DNA of 64,000 nt from Emergomyces orientalis (GCA_002110485.1 MOWL01000089.1:1116001-1180000); one strand, 5' to 3'; numbered from the stretch's first letter, positions 1 to 10,634 are shown. The notes: a model not told the origin generated them from the letters alone. A program made the numbers and translations.

Positions 1-1860
1 TAAGTGGGGTTCATTTCTGTATTACATTCGATGAAGAAGGATGTCTCATACTGAAGGATGTATCTACCAAACAAACTGCTGTCAGTTATGATGGCTGGGG
101 AGCGGAGTACTGGCGGAGAGGTTTCAAGTGGATTCTATCCCTTCGCGGAAAGACGCCCCGTATACATCTTCCGAATGGCTTTTGCTATGAGATCACATTC
201 CCAAGCCACTATTCCTGTCAAGAGCAGTACCAGGCGAATATGAAAGCCTATTTGGAAGCAAGCAATGACCAGTCTCTCGCTCTTGGGGGGCTTCACGTAC
301 TTAGCCGAGACCCAACTAGGCCACATACTCCAATAAAAAACCCAATCTACCTTCCCATTGCGACTATTGGAAGCGGCTCGTTTGGGACGGTTAGCAAGGT
401 TATTGATGTTAGCACTGGGCTCACATATGCTTCTAAGAGCCTTTCTCGAACTTCTGATCCAGAAGCCCCAGATTCAAAGACTACAACTTTGGAAAAGATA
501 GAGTTAGAAAAGATAGTCATAAAGAAAGAGTTTGAAAAGGAAATACAAATAATGAAACAGCTTGTTCATGTATGGCACTCCATTCCACACTACTACTGGA
601 CCAAGGTTAACTTGTCGCATAGAAACATATCGTTGAGTTTGTGTGCTCTACAGAACGTCCGTTGCAGCTTATTATGGAATACATGCCCTTGGGAAACTTA
701 CGACATCAAGATCAAGTTGACCCAATTATTACAGAAGAAATTCAGCTTGTTCTAGCTCAAGGGTTGAATGCTCTTCGTTACATGCATTCTGAATATACCA
801 CCCATCGAGATATCAAACCAGAAAATATCCTTGTTCAGGGCAGAAGAGACTCCTTTCATATTAAATTGAGTGATTTTGGGTTGTCCAAAGAAGGGAACTC
901 TCTCGTTTCCAATGTTGGAACACCATATTATGAGGCTCCTGAAATAAACACATGTCATGTCAAAGGGATAGAATATGACAATAAAGTTGATATCTGGGCT
1001 CTCGGGTCGTCGTCCTTGAATTCACCTATGGCATTCCCCTAGTCAGCCGCGAAGCACATCACAACGCCATCACTTCCACGGCCCAGGAGGCCGCAGCTAT
1101 CAATCCAGACAGCCAGCTCTTTTTTCTGGTGTCCAGAATGTTGGAGATAAATCCCCAAGACAGAGCCTCTGTGTATGATCTCTTTGAGGGGGAATCTACC
1201 ATCAAATTTTCCTCGGAAAATACTGGAGCCACTTTGGGTTCAAGAACTCCAACAAATCATGGCCATTACACACAGTCAGGTGTGGCCTCAGAATCTCCAG
1301 ACAGTGTTAGACACATCTCAACAGCCAAACTGCAATCACCTACGGAAAAGCGGCGGAAATCGTGTACTAATTCCAATAGCCGTCGTGTCAAGCGCTGTCG
1401 AAACCTAATGGATGGTGACTCTGTGACCCAGCTGCAAAGCGACAAAACTGTGAAAAATGTTGGTATCAGTGCAGCCCAAAATGACCATGGAGACTGCAGG
1501 TGCTTCGAAAATAGTCCCCAATATGGTGATGCTGGTAACTTTCAAAATTGTAATCAATCGCATGTAATTGATAGTAAACAAGCCAGTGGGGGACCTGGCT
1601 CGACCTATAGCTCAAGAAAACGAAGGGAGCGCCGGGCGGAGTCCTTAGCAGATCCTATTTCACAGGATAACAAGCACAAGGATGATCTCACTGCAGGTGT
1701 TCACTCATCATTGTCAGCACAATCACAGTGTGTGATCACACGAGATTTGACATCTCCGGACCAACCGCGGAGGATCACCGCTGGCTCCAAATCAACTTTG
1801 AGTAATAATAATAATATAAGGTTAGTTATTAGCCCGTTCAATTCAGGTCTCTGTTTATAA
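1..1860 (+). CDS. FHA-domain serine/threonine protein kinase, 5' partial, with an apparent frameshift
   Basis: The start lies left of the window. Exons read are about 3..569 and 623..1860, with a 53-bp intron at 570..622. The first ~75 residues look like the C-terminal half of an FHA phosphopeptide-binding domain (ITFDEEG...LILKDVS...). A kinase domain follows with the glycine loop GSGSFGTV, the ATP lysine in YASKSL, the catalytic HRDIKPEN, the DFG metal site and YYEAPE. All catalytic residues are present. At 1004..1006 the frame breaks: GALG must join VVVLEFTYG, which needs one extra G. Downstream the frame runs through the kinase C-lobe (RMLEINPQDRAS) into a polar tail with basic patches (RKRRERR) that could be nuclear signals. 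A last intron 1821..1907 with a terminal exon to 1983 is an alternative 3' end. Architecture resembles Rad53/Chk2, but substrate and pathway are unknown. This may be a recent pseudogene or an assembly error. Confidence 0.75.
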
Positions 1861-2236
1861 TGGGATTATATATGTTCTCTACTAAGCTGCAATTGATTTG
1901 CGCACAGAAATAACGCAACACGCAGCAATCAAAAAGATAGTCTTCACAAAGACAGCACAAAGGGTGGAAAATTTGGGTTTTGAAACATGTGTATCTTCAG
2001 ATAGATTCTCCTTCAAGCTATGGAGATAAGGAAACAGGCATCTTTCAATAGATTAATGATATCAATGTTTGAAAATCGTTTCATACCCTACCGTAAACTC
2101 TTCCTCTTTTCTCTTTGTTGCAACAACGAATGACTAAGACTGATAAAGGTGCGCTGTTCAAATGCATTGTATGTGAAGACAAAGATTATGAGAAATCACG
2201 TAACTCGCGCATGTTTTCAAATCTTCGGGTGAAACA

Positions 2237-4466
2237 TCACTGTGATGCCACGCTGAAAACAAATTTATTTTTGCCATCTGGATGATACGGGGAAAAGAAG
2301 TCATTGTACATCAAATCCTCCCGGCTCTTCCTGTCCGTCGTCAAGTTGTCGAAATGTCGGAAGATTCTCCCGAGCGTAATGCGCAATTCGCTGTAGGCAA
2401 GACTGGTTTCAGTTTTCGGCAATAATATATTGCACCAAGTCAGTTTTGGATGAAAACTGAAACTGAAATATTTTGGCAAAATATGACAAAATGCTAGGCA
2501 AAGATGAGATTCGTTGGAGATAGCTAGATTATTTAGGGCTAGGGCTAGGGCTTAGGGCTTGGGTTTGGGTTTAGGGAGCCTTGGGGGAAACCATTAGGAT
2601 CTTCAGGGGGTGGCGAAGGAAAGCAGGCCTAAAGAGACTTAAATTTATATGTAACTTACGGCATGCCAACGCATTTTCTTGAGCCCTTTCCAAAAGCTAC
2701 AAGGTATCTATCAAGACTCTTACTCGCGGCGGGGTTCAGCCAGCGTGATGGATCGAACGTGTCAGGGTCGGGAAAGAGGTTTTCGTTACGGTGCATCATC
2801 CACGCACTCATGCTGACAATTGCCTGCGAGACCATTTATTTAGTTGACACTGGAATATCTGGAGAGACAGAAGGGTTTAATTCTAATTCCAGAAAAGGCC
2901 TTACTCCAGAGGGCACGGTGTAACCGTTGAATTCGGCCCCGGACGCGGGGACTACCCTCGGAAGACGTCCGATGACGCCAAACGATAATCTACAGAGATT
3001 TTTTTTGTCAATGCCATCCTTTTATACTTCTTGGTTGCTGATGGAAATTAATAGGTTCATGAGATTCTTCTAACCGAAGACTTTCTTTGATGACGGCATT
3101 CTATCGCGCAATCGAAACGTCAGCTTATCACCCATGGGGTTGAACCTAGCGAAAAGTTCACGGGGACACTAACTAGATATGGCAGCCTTTCAAGGGTTGT
3201 AAGGTCGAGTTCAGCATTGGGGTCCGGAAATGCTTCTTTCATTTCCGCTGTCAACTTGCTATATATCTCCTGCTTGAGGACGGAATTGTACAATGCTATT
3301 GTCATTGCATTGCCTGTCGTGTCGGCTGCGGCAGCGACAATAATGTATGCTTCATGGACAAGCTGTTCGACAGTGGGAACAACATATTCCTTCACGGAAT
3401 CCGGCTTTAGGAGTTGGTGGAATATGGTCACTCGCGATGTCTTCTGATCTTCAGCTGCATCCACGGATGTCTTTACCCTGAGGATCTGACGGCGGCAACT
3501 CTGCGGGAGAACATTAGGTAATAAGAATGTGTCTGAGTCTTTCATAAACATGTAGAAATTCGTATTCAAAGGTACCTGGTGCATCATCATCATCATCGTC
3601 ACCGACCCGCTCACGATCTTGGCAAGCCAAAATGGCATAGCAAATGCAATAGGCTGCAAAGAAGGGAATTGCTGAAAGAACCAAAGTCCGGTTCCAGTGT
3701 CTCTGATCATGTTGAAAAATGGCACCCCAAAGTCCTCTTGTTCCAAGAGGTTGTAACAATTATCAAAAGCATAGTCTGTAATCACATCCACCGAAATAGC
3801 ACGAAACCCATTGTGAAGGTCAACGGATCCGGATGTTTGTAGCTGTGACTTCATCCGTTCCTCAAGCTTTCGGGCCTTTGCTTGGACGATTCCTTCGAGT
3901 TTGAGAACTCGCTTTGGGGAAAAGAATGGGTTGAGCGCTGCGCGTTTCACCCGGTGTAACTCGTTGCTCGGGGTGGTGAACGTGGCCTGGTCAGTCCCGA
4001 AGCCGCCGTAGAATACTGGGCTTTTGAAATAGGGTGTGCCAACATAGTTGATCCTGTCATAATTCTCTGGGTCGCTTAGATGGACTTCATCTGGGCTGAT
4101 GCGAATTACGGGGCCTGCAGAAATAAGATATGAGAATAGTCATGTATTTTCTATTATTTCGAAGAGGCCAATGCTCATAAACCCGAATAGTTACTAGTAA
4201 ATAAACTGCCTATCCCTACCGTATCTTTTATGCATCCGCTCTACTTCCAGGTAGAATCTCCCACCAAGAACACAGTTGTAGTAGAAGCAATACAGATGCG
4301 TGGCTCTCGCCAGCCAGGGACCAGGAATGGTCGCAAGTGGGTGGAAATATACGCGGTAAGTGACAACTGCTGCATACCAGATGACAGCAGCAGATGCAAC
4401 AGAGCTGGCCACCAGCCCGAGCGGCGCTGTAGAGACACCTTGAACGAAAGAAAATAAGATTGTCAT
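2237..4466 (-). CDS. Cytochrome P450 monooxygenase
   Basis: Seven exons: 4220..4466, 3576..4114, 3174..3500, 3075..3100, 2905..2989, 2660..2823 and 2237..2402. They sum to 1554 bp (517 aa), normal for a fungal microsomal P450. An N-terminal membrane anchor (about residues 12-40) is followed by the proline hinge HPLATIPGPWLAR. The I-helix carries AAAADTTGNA with the oxygen-activating D-T-T, the K-helix ExxR is in KESLR, and the heme loop is FGKGSRKCVG with the thiolate cysteine. The heme exon joins LAYSELRITLGRIF, the usual L-helix. Overall sequence style (YFHPLATIPGPW, PDEVHLSDPENYD) recalls the trichodiene-oxygenase-like clans, but the substrate cannot be read from sequence. No biosynthetic cluster surrounds it. 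A 26-nt microexon encodes the start of the K-helix. The last intron (2403..2659, 257 bp) is 2-3 times longer than the others and contains a telomere-like repeat. Confidence 0.88.
2532..2576. repeat. Degenerate telomere-like repeat (TTAGGG/CTAGGG/TTTGGG)
   Basis: About seven G-rich hexamer-like units in a row (TTAGGG, CTAGGG, CTTAGGG, TTTGGG variants) lie inside the last intron of the P450 gene. TTAGGG is the usual telomere repeat of filamentous ascomycetes. The tract reads as CCCTAA-type on the gene's coding strand. Confidence 0.8.
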
Positions 4467-5608
4467 ATTTGCTCGTATGTATTTCGGGAAGAAAGGAGAA
4501 ACCCAAGACGAAGGGAAATAATGAGTATGTGCCTCTTTTGAATATTGCGGGCTCCCCCAATAGTCCTATATATCGTGTACCCTGAGCGGCACATAGCACT
4601 GTAGCGGCAGCTAAATGCTGACCACCGAGTAGCCTTCATGCATACCTCTCCATGAATGACGCTGCACAGGGTTTGATTTCGTGTCAAGAACCATGATGAT
4701 GTGCCGGACCCCACATTTTCACCCGTTGCGTAGTGCTCAGGTGTGCTAAAAACAAGTTACTTCAGCAAGTTAAATTGATCGCATCCTGGTTTCCGCCTTG
4801 GATCCCTGGTCTAAATGTATGGGGTAGAGCAAAAAAGGGGGGGGCAGCAACCCCTCTTGATTTCCGCAAGTTGAATTAGTAAAACCAGCTTATGTTACTC
4901 CGCATACTTCTTGAAAATGGACAAAATATTGAATGGAGAAAAAAATTAAAATTAAATTCATGGAAACAAGGAACCAAAGAAACGGGAAAAGAAAAGGAAG
5001 AGAGACACAAAACGCTGCTAGTAGATAAAGTAGCCAGGATATCATGAGGAAGATTATGAAAGTCTTATATAAAATGGCATCCCCTGCATGTAGAGACTCA
5101 ATAGTGCTCGAAAAGAGCGTGATCGTCGCGGAGGGGGCTGACTGCCTAGGTACTACCATATAAACCGTTGTGGATAGGAGTAGTAAGGGCAGGGTAAGCC
5201 TAGTCCAGGAGAATGAGAAGGTTGGGTCCAAGCGCACTTCCAAGCTTCCAAGCTTGAGATAAACTATTTCCTATTTCAGCTGACTACTGACATTACCACG
5301 TGAACCCTTATATAATCACCGCCAAGCCCTTACCCATCTTGGCTAGAACATTCCGGCGTCTTCTCCGCCTTCTCAGCCGTGCTGCGATTCTTTCTACGTG
5401 GACCTCCATCCTTGGGCGGGACTCCCAAGCTTGACGCCTTGGTGACGAACTGTTTTGCCGCCTGTTCTGCGCAGCGGACAAAAGCTCGCAAATATACCTT
5501 GATTGGTAATATACGCCTCCAGCTAGCCATCGTTATCCTCCAGCATATCTGCTCACGAGCAACACATAAAAGAGAGGCGCCAACCCTACTCTCTCTCACA
5601 CACTCATT
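4467..5608. other. Intergenic region between divergent P450 and AN1 zinc-finger genes
   Basis: No convincing gene. A 117-codon open frame on the minus strand (4890..5243) would encode a very hydrophobic peptide with two or three possible membrane segments, but it sits in AT-rich sequence and matches nothing I recognise. A CACGTG box lies at 5298..5303 just upstream of the zinc-finger gene, and a G8 run lies near 4840. Confidence 0.4.
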
Positions 5609-6592
5609 ATGGCTCCCATATCATTCTCTACAGGCACCCCGGCCCAGAAACAGGAGGAATCTTCGTTTACGCAAATGGACCCCGATCACGATCTTGAATC
5701 CATAGGCAGACACTGCCAATTCGAGTTCTGCAACCAGCTCGATTTCCTCCCCTTCCGCTGCGAATCTTGCAGGGGCACATTCTGCCTCGACCACCGGACG
5801 GAAACAACACATAAATGCACACACGCAGGAGAATGGGCAGCTGCCCGACGGAAAAACTCCATCGGAGCCACAGGAATCAGAAGCAATGGCATGGTCTCCT
5901 CCGTACCGCCAGTCAAACCCACTGTCTTCAACTCCTCACAATGCTCACACCCATCTTGCAAAACCCTCATCCACACTTTACAAAACACCGGCGTCCACTG
6001 CAACGAATGCAACCGCCAATACTGTCTCAAACATCGTCTGCGCGAAGATCATGACTGTGCCAAACTCACCCCGATCGGCGCACGGCCTGCCAGACAGGGC
6101 CCGTCGCAGGCTGAAAAGGCCCGCCTGGCATTTTCCCGTCTGCGAACGTGGGGGAAGGATAAGTCTTCCAACGTGGCTGCGAATCTTGCTCCGAAACCGA
6201 AACCCAACAGCGCCGCGGCGCGCATGGCAAGGCTTACGGACCTGAAAAAGAAAGCAAAGGGAGACTCCAACCTTGCCTTGCAGAAACGATTTTACTTACA
6301 TGTTGAAGCGTCTGCGGATACTACGACCGCGAAGTATCCCACAGGTGATTTTTATTTTGATTCTGCTTGGAGTGTAGGAAAGGTCCTGGACGATGCGGCG
6401 CGCAGGTTGCAGGTGCAGAATGTCAATAATAGAGGTGGTGGCGAGGCGGAGAAGTTGCGCGTCTTCCATGTTGAAGGGGGGAAGTTGTTAGAATTCTCGG
6501 AGAAGCTTGGTGCTTCTGGTGGCCTTGCGCAGGGGGATACAATTGTTCTACTTCGTGGGGTGGGTCCGCCCCCTGATTTTATAGAGCAGTGA
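5609..6592 (+). CDS. CUZ1: AN1-type zinc-finger protein (Cuz1/ZFAND1-like)
   Basis: Single-exon, 327 aa. Two AN1 zinc fingers are visible. The first (about residues 30-72) begins HCQFEFCNQLDFLPFRCESC and ends with a CLDH/THKC pattern. The second (about residues 110-150) begins CSHPSCKT and ends YCLKHRLREDHDC. A basic linker follows (AARMARLTDLKKKAKG). The C-terminal ~100 residues (RFYLHVEAS... to DTIVLLRG) have the ubiquitin-like layout of Cuz1 and ZFAND1. In that family the protein binds Cdc48/p97 and the proteasome and helps clear proteotoxic or arsenite-damaged proteins and stress granules. The role here is transferred from family knowledge. Start chosen at the first ATG, which follows a pyrimidine-rich leader. 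It converges with thymidylate synthase downstream. Confidence 0.88.
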   Translation: MAPISFSTGTPAQKQEESSFTQMDPDHDLESIGRHCQFEFCNQLDFLPFRCESCRGTFCLDHRTETTHKCTHAGEWAAARRKNSIGATGIRSNGMVSSVPPVKPTVFNSSQCSHPSCKTLIHTLQNTGVHCNECNRQYCLKHRLREDHDCAKLTPIGARPARQGPSQAEKARLAFSRLRTWGKDKSSNVAANLAPKPKPNSAAARMARLTDLKKKAKGDSNLALQKRFYLHVEASADTTTAKYPTGDFYFDSAWSVGKVLDDAARRLQVQNVNNRGGGEAEKLRVFHVEGGKLLEFSEKLGASGGLAQGDTIVLLRGVGPPPDFIEQ

Positions 6593-7077
6593 TAGTAGAT
6601 GGTAGAAATATCGGATTGAGTTTGTTCCTTCGGTTTGGTTTCTTTTAGTATCCTAGATGGCTGTTCCGATAATCTTTTTTATTTTTATTTTTTTCGGTTT
6701 TATTGGATTGCGGGTTTTTGGGTTTGGGTTTTGGGGGCTGATGTGGTGCCTCCCGTGTTTATGGACCCCTTGTTATGATTGTTAACGACAACCTCATTTC
6801 ACGATAGCTTAAGGCGTTATGTTTTTCGGCATTACACATCATGCGTTCTCGGAAAGAGAACGACTTGACCTTTTTTTGTTTACTTCTGATCTCGATATAC
6901 ACACAGAAAGATTTTGAGACATATACATCGTAAAACAACATTACTTCGTTAATTATCAGAATGATAAAACGTACACGAGCAGTCTATCAAAGCTACAGGA
7001 TTTCAAAGTACATCAACATGTACTCTATGCTCCCGTTACCCAAACACCAAAAAAAAAATTATCTCCCAAACAAGTCC
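6593..7077. other. Convergent 3' region between CUZ1-like gene and thymidylate synthase
   Basis: AT-rich sequence with T-rich runs on the plus strand just after the zinc-finger stop codon. No gene is seen. It probably holds both 3' untranslated regions. Confidence 0.5.
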
Positions 7078-8235
7078 CTAAACGCTCATTTTCATCTTTA
7101 TCCCCTTGTGTGGCTTATACCCCACAACCTCAAATTCCTCCTCCTTCCACCCATCCATAACCCCACTGCCCCGATCATCCCGTTTAATCACCAGCTCCGG
7201 AAACTCCACCGGCTCCCGCGTTAGCTGCTCCTGCAGCGCTTCAATATGATCCAAATACACATGCGCATCGCCCATGGTATGTATGAGTGTGCCGGGATGT
7301 AAATCCGCCGCATGCGCCAGCATGTGCGTCAGCAACGCATACGAGGCGATATTAAACGGGACCCCAAGCCCCATGTCGCATGAACGCTGATACAGCTGAC
7401 AGGATAACGTTCCTTTCTTCTTCATCGCTTCCTCCCCCTTCCCACAATCATCACCTCCCGGAGGGAAAGAGACATAAAACTGCGCAAACATATGGCACGG
7501 CGGCAGCGCCATTTTCTTCAAATCCGCCGGGTTCCACGCGCTCAGGATAATCCGTCGATCATACGGGTTCTCCTTCAGCTTCCGCACTACCTCCGCAATC
7601 TGATCCACGCCCTGGCCTGTATAATCTGTCCGGGCATCGATATATTCCGCGCCAAAATGCCGCCATTGGAACCCATACACGGGGCCTAGGTCGCCCACGG
7701 CTCGGTGCGAGAGGCCGACGGAGTCGAGATATTCCCGACTCCCATTTCCGTCCCAGATCTTGATGCCGGCTTCGCTGAGGGGGAGGGAGGATGTGCTGCC
7801 TGATATGAACCAGAGGAGTTCGGCGAGGACTGCGCGGAAGAATACACGCTTGGTGGTTAAGAGAGGGAGGACGGGGGTGCGGGGGGAGGTGGAGCTGGAA
7901 CCGGAGCTCGAGGTGCTGGGTTTCGAGAGGGAGAAGCGGAGTTGCGGAGGCGCAAAGAGGGAGCGGGTGCCGGTGCCGGTGCGGTCGGGGCGGTGTTCGC
8001 CTGCTTCGAGGATTGAGCGGATTAGGTTGAGGTATTGATGTTCCTCATGGGCGGGATTGTGGGGGGGTGAGGGGCTAGGAGAGGAGCTTGACTCTGCTGG
8101 TGTTGACGGGTTTAATGTGTCGTTTAGTTTTGGTGTTTCTGAGGGAGTGATGGACAGTGTTTGCGTATCAGAGGGAGCCATGATTGAATATGATTGCGGG
8201 GTTGGTTGTGCTTTAACGGGCACTGAGGAATACAC
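7078..8235 (-). CDS. Thymidylate synthase
   Basis: Single exon, 385 aa. It converts dUMP and methylene-tetrahydrofolate to dTMP and dihydrofolate, the only de novo dTMP source. Visible signatures are HRPDRTGTGTRSLF (phosphate-binding Arg), FWISGST-type LLWFISGST, the YDRRIILSAWNP arginine pair, the catalytic cysteine in ALPPCHMF (about residue 246), the dUMP phosphate loop QRSCDMGLGVPFNIASYALL and the C-terminal closure K-M-K-M-S-V. It is longer than bacterial enzymes (~265-315 aa). There is a Ser/Pro/Thr-rich N-terminal extension of ~65 residues, a Ser-rich insert near residue 105, and a Gly/Lys-rich insert before LSCQLYQ. A second start codon at 8178 would remove 19 residues. Upstream, MluI-type and Swi4/6-type boxes at 8318..8330 suggest G1/S control. 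Yeast names are CDC21/TMP1. Confidence 0.96.
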   Translation of the reverse strand: MYSSVPVKAQPTPQSYSIMAPSDTQTLSITPSETPKLNDTLNPSTPAESSSSPSPSPPHNPAHEEHQYLNLIRSILEAGEHRPDRTGTGTRSLFAPPQLRFSLSKPSTSSSGSSSTSPRTPVLPLLTTKRVFFRAVLAELLWFISGSTSSLPLSEAGIKIWDGNGSREYLDSVGLSHRAVGDLGPVYGFQWRHFGAEYIDARTDYTGQGVDQIAEVVRKLKENPYDRRIILSAWNPADLKKMALPPCHMFAQFYVSFPPGGDDCGKGEEAMKKKGTLSCQLYQRSCDMGLGVPFNIASYALLTHMLAHAADLHPGTLIHTMGDAHVYLDHIEALQEQLTREPVEFPELVIKRDDRGSGVMDGWKEEEFEVVGYKPHKGIKMKMSV

Positions 8236-8577
8236 CAGGGGTGATATGTTGTTGATACAGAGATTCTGGTCGACGAATCTCCAGTTTGTCGCGTGGGAAA
8301 GTTTAAGTGTTAGGGTAACGCGTCGCGAAAACCACGTGATGTCATTTTGCAGTTGGTTATGTCATCACACTGGCCGCTTCTAAATCCAGGTAATGGAAAT
8401 GGAGCAATATGAACAAAGACAGGATGATAATGGCTACGAAATGGTAATGATAGCTATAAGTAATAGCAACCAAAGGGTAAATCCACGGTTGTATGAATCA
8501 ATCACACATCTATAGAAAGTCTTCCAAACGCCGTCCCAATGCACTCATCATAAATGTCTCTCGTATTAAAACCATTG
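8236..8577. other. Spacer between thymidylate synthase 5' end and TGT 3' end
   Basis: Both genes are on the minus strand, head to tail. The right part is probably the TGT 3' untranslated region and the left part the thymidylate synthase promoter. No additional gene is seen. Confidence 0.5.
8318..8338. promoter_or_regulatory. MCB (ACGCGT) plus SCB-like (CGCGAAA) plus E-box cluster
   Basis: ACGCGT at 8318..8323 abuts CGCGAAA at 8324..8330, with CACGTG at 8333..8338, about 85-100 bp upstream of the thymidylate synthase start codon. In yeasts, MBF/SBF bind such sites and drive G1/S transcription, and thymidylate synthase is a classic target. The sites are seen; function is inferred. Confidence 0.5.
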
Positions 8578-10634
8578 TTAATCAGCCAGCAAATCGACGC
8601 CAACTCCCCTTAAAGCTGTGATAGCCCATTGAGGTATATTCGAGTGGTCGCCATACATATTCTTGAAAAATTCGCGGAGGAAATCCGGGAACTTATCTTC
8701 TATAATCGCCTGTCTAAGGGAACTCATCATCGCAAGCATATAGTGGATATTGTGCATTGTAAGCCTGTAACATTTGGGTTAGTTGCCTTAGCGACAGAAT
8801 TTCCGTTCCAGCAGATATGCCGAAGCGGCAGAGCACTTACAAATGCGCCCCAACAGTTTCTTTGGCAGCAAGGTGGTGGATGTAAGCTCTTGTGATCTCA
8901 AGCCCTCCGTTTGCTTTGGATCGGCAACATGTGCATTGACAGCCTTCTTCGATCGGGCCAAAGTCGTTTGCATATGACGCATTTCGAAGGTTCAAGGTGC
9001 CGAACGAGGTTACTGCATTTCCGAAACGCTGCTTCAAACGTCAGAATCTTTCCACGCAAACCAGAGCGGGGCAGGGCAGAAACTAACTGCTGTCCTCGTA
9101 GGCCACACGCAGTCAAACATATCTGCTCCTAGCGCTACCGCCACAACGAGATCTTCCGGGTATCCCTGAAAAATCGTCAGTCCTCATTTCACTCAGTCAT
9201 GAAAATATCCGTCACATACCACACCCATGACGTATCGTGGTTTTTTCTCGGGTAACAGCCCTGTGCAAGTATTTACTCTGCCGAATATAATTAGCATTTG
9301 TGCCAGAAATTGCAATTCTTTGATAGCCACTTAGGTGCCATACTCACACCTTGCAAAATTCATCCTTCGCTTCACCACCAGAAAGACCTCCTATCGCAAT
9401 ACCAGGGGTATCTCTCTCAACCATCTGCTCGCAGCATTCCTTGCGCAGCTCTAGATCCAGACCTCCCTGGATAATGCAGAATAGATTTTGTTTTTCGGGA
9501 TATTTGTGCGCATCAATACATCGATCGAGCCATCGCACGGATCGCTCCATTGCCTCTTTTATTCTCGCGTGATCGGGGGAGGTGGTGGCTATCACATCGT
9601 CGAGCTGCATAATGATGTCGGAACCGATGGAGTTTTGCAACGAAATCGAGTGTTCGGGAGTAAGAAGCCTATTAGATGTGTATTAGTTTATATGCGCCGC
9701 AATATGTTTAATAAGAAATACAGCTCCAAAAATTAAAAATAAATTAAAGAATACAGACAAATGAGAAGAAACGTTAAGAAAATATGGAGGAATGGTAACT
9801 CACATTGGGGTTCCGTCGTGCGGGCTCAAAAACCGGACTCCTTCCTCTGTAACTTGGGCAAGCTTCAACAGCGAAACCATCTGGAATCTATCAATCACCA
9901 AGGAAAGCCAAAAGTTAGCCACGATATTCCCGCATGCTGTAATTCTCTTCTCGTCGGCTCAATTTCCCTCCCACTCTGGCCAGCCACCGCTTGCTCCACC
10001 TTTTACTCGCGCTCAGCGGCCCTCACACAGAGAAAGCAACCATCACTACCAGCCACATATATAAAACATCTTGAACTTACCCACCACTATCCGTTAAAAT
10101 ATTCCCATTCCATCCCTGAAACACATGCGCTCCCCCAACCTCCTCCAACACCGCCTGCCCAGGCTTCAAACCCAAATGATACGTATTATTCAGACATAGC
10201 TTGCATCCCGTCTGCGCGAGCTGCTCTGGCGTCAAACCCTTAAGCGAAGCTTGTGTAGCGACTGGCATAAATATCGGGAGCTGGACGGGGCCATGTGGGA
10301 GCCGCAGGGTACTTGCGCGGGCTTTTGTAGTCTTGCAAACAAAAATAAGTATAAACGCGGATTGTTAGTTAAGTTCCCGCTTGTTCGGTTTTTGGAACTG
10401 GATGGGACGTACGGAGCATTTTGCTTCGAGGTTAAAGGTTAAGGCTGAGGGCATTGGCTCTCTTGCTTTTGGTATTGTTGTGGTTGCCGACATTGCGGCG
10501 GGGATGTGTACGAAGGATGCGCTGCGGGGGGTTGGGCGTGCTGTTCTTGATAATCGGAGGGGGAAGAAGGACGCAGGTTGCAAATTTCGGGAAAGAGTAT
10601 GTAAATGGCTTATGGGGCCATTAGCTGGCGACAT
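8578..10634 (-). CDS. Queuine tRNA-ribosyltransferase, catalytic subunit (eukaryotic TGT/QTRT1)
   Basis: Eight exons: 10413..10634, 10081..10331, 9804..9887, 9348..9668, 9220..9277, 9088..9165, 8841..9028 and 8578..8764. They sum to 1389 bp (462 aa). The enzyme exchanges guanine-34 for queuine in tRNAs with GUN anticodons. Signatures: ILTDSGGFQMVSL with the base-binding Asp, FCIIQGG, GIAIGGLSGGEAKDEF, the nucleophile region ADMFDCVWPTRTARFGNA, and the zinc site CQCTCCRSK followed by a distal His in YIHHL. The C-terminus TMHNIHYML is family-typical. The first Met gives ~47 extra residues rich in Arg, Ser and Pro and low in acid (RNLQPASFFPLRLSRTARP), resembling a mitochondrial presequence. A second Met (10493, MSATTTIP) gives the short form. 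In animals QTRT1 pairs with QTRT2 at mitochondria; the second subunit is not in this window. Confidence 0.93.

Noticed and set aside
1001..1042. A 36-nt intron (GTCGTC...CCTAG) to explain the kinase frame change
   Set aside because: It would excise the conserved VVVLEFTYGIPLV segment of the kinase C-lobe and is shorter than any other intron here. A one-base indel explains the data better.
4890..5243. 117-codon hydrophobic open frame on the minus strand
   Set aside because: Lies in AT-rich intergenic DNA. The hydrophobic composition follows from T-richness, and no family motif or conserved start was found.
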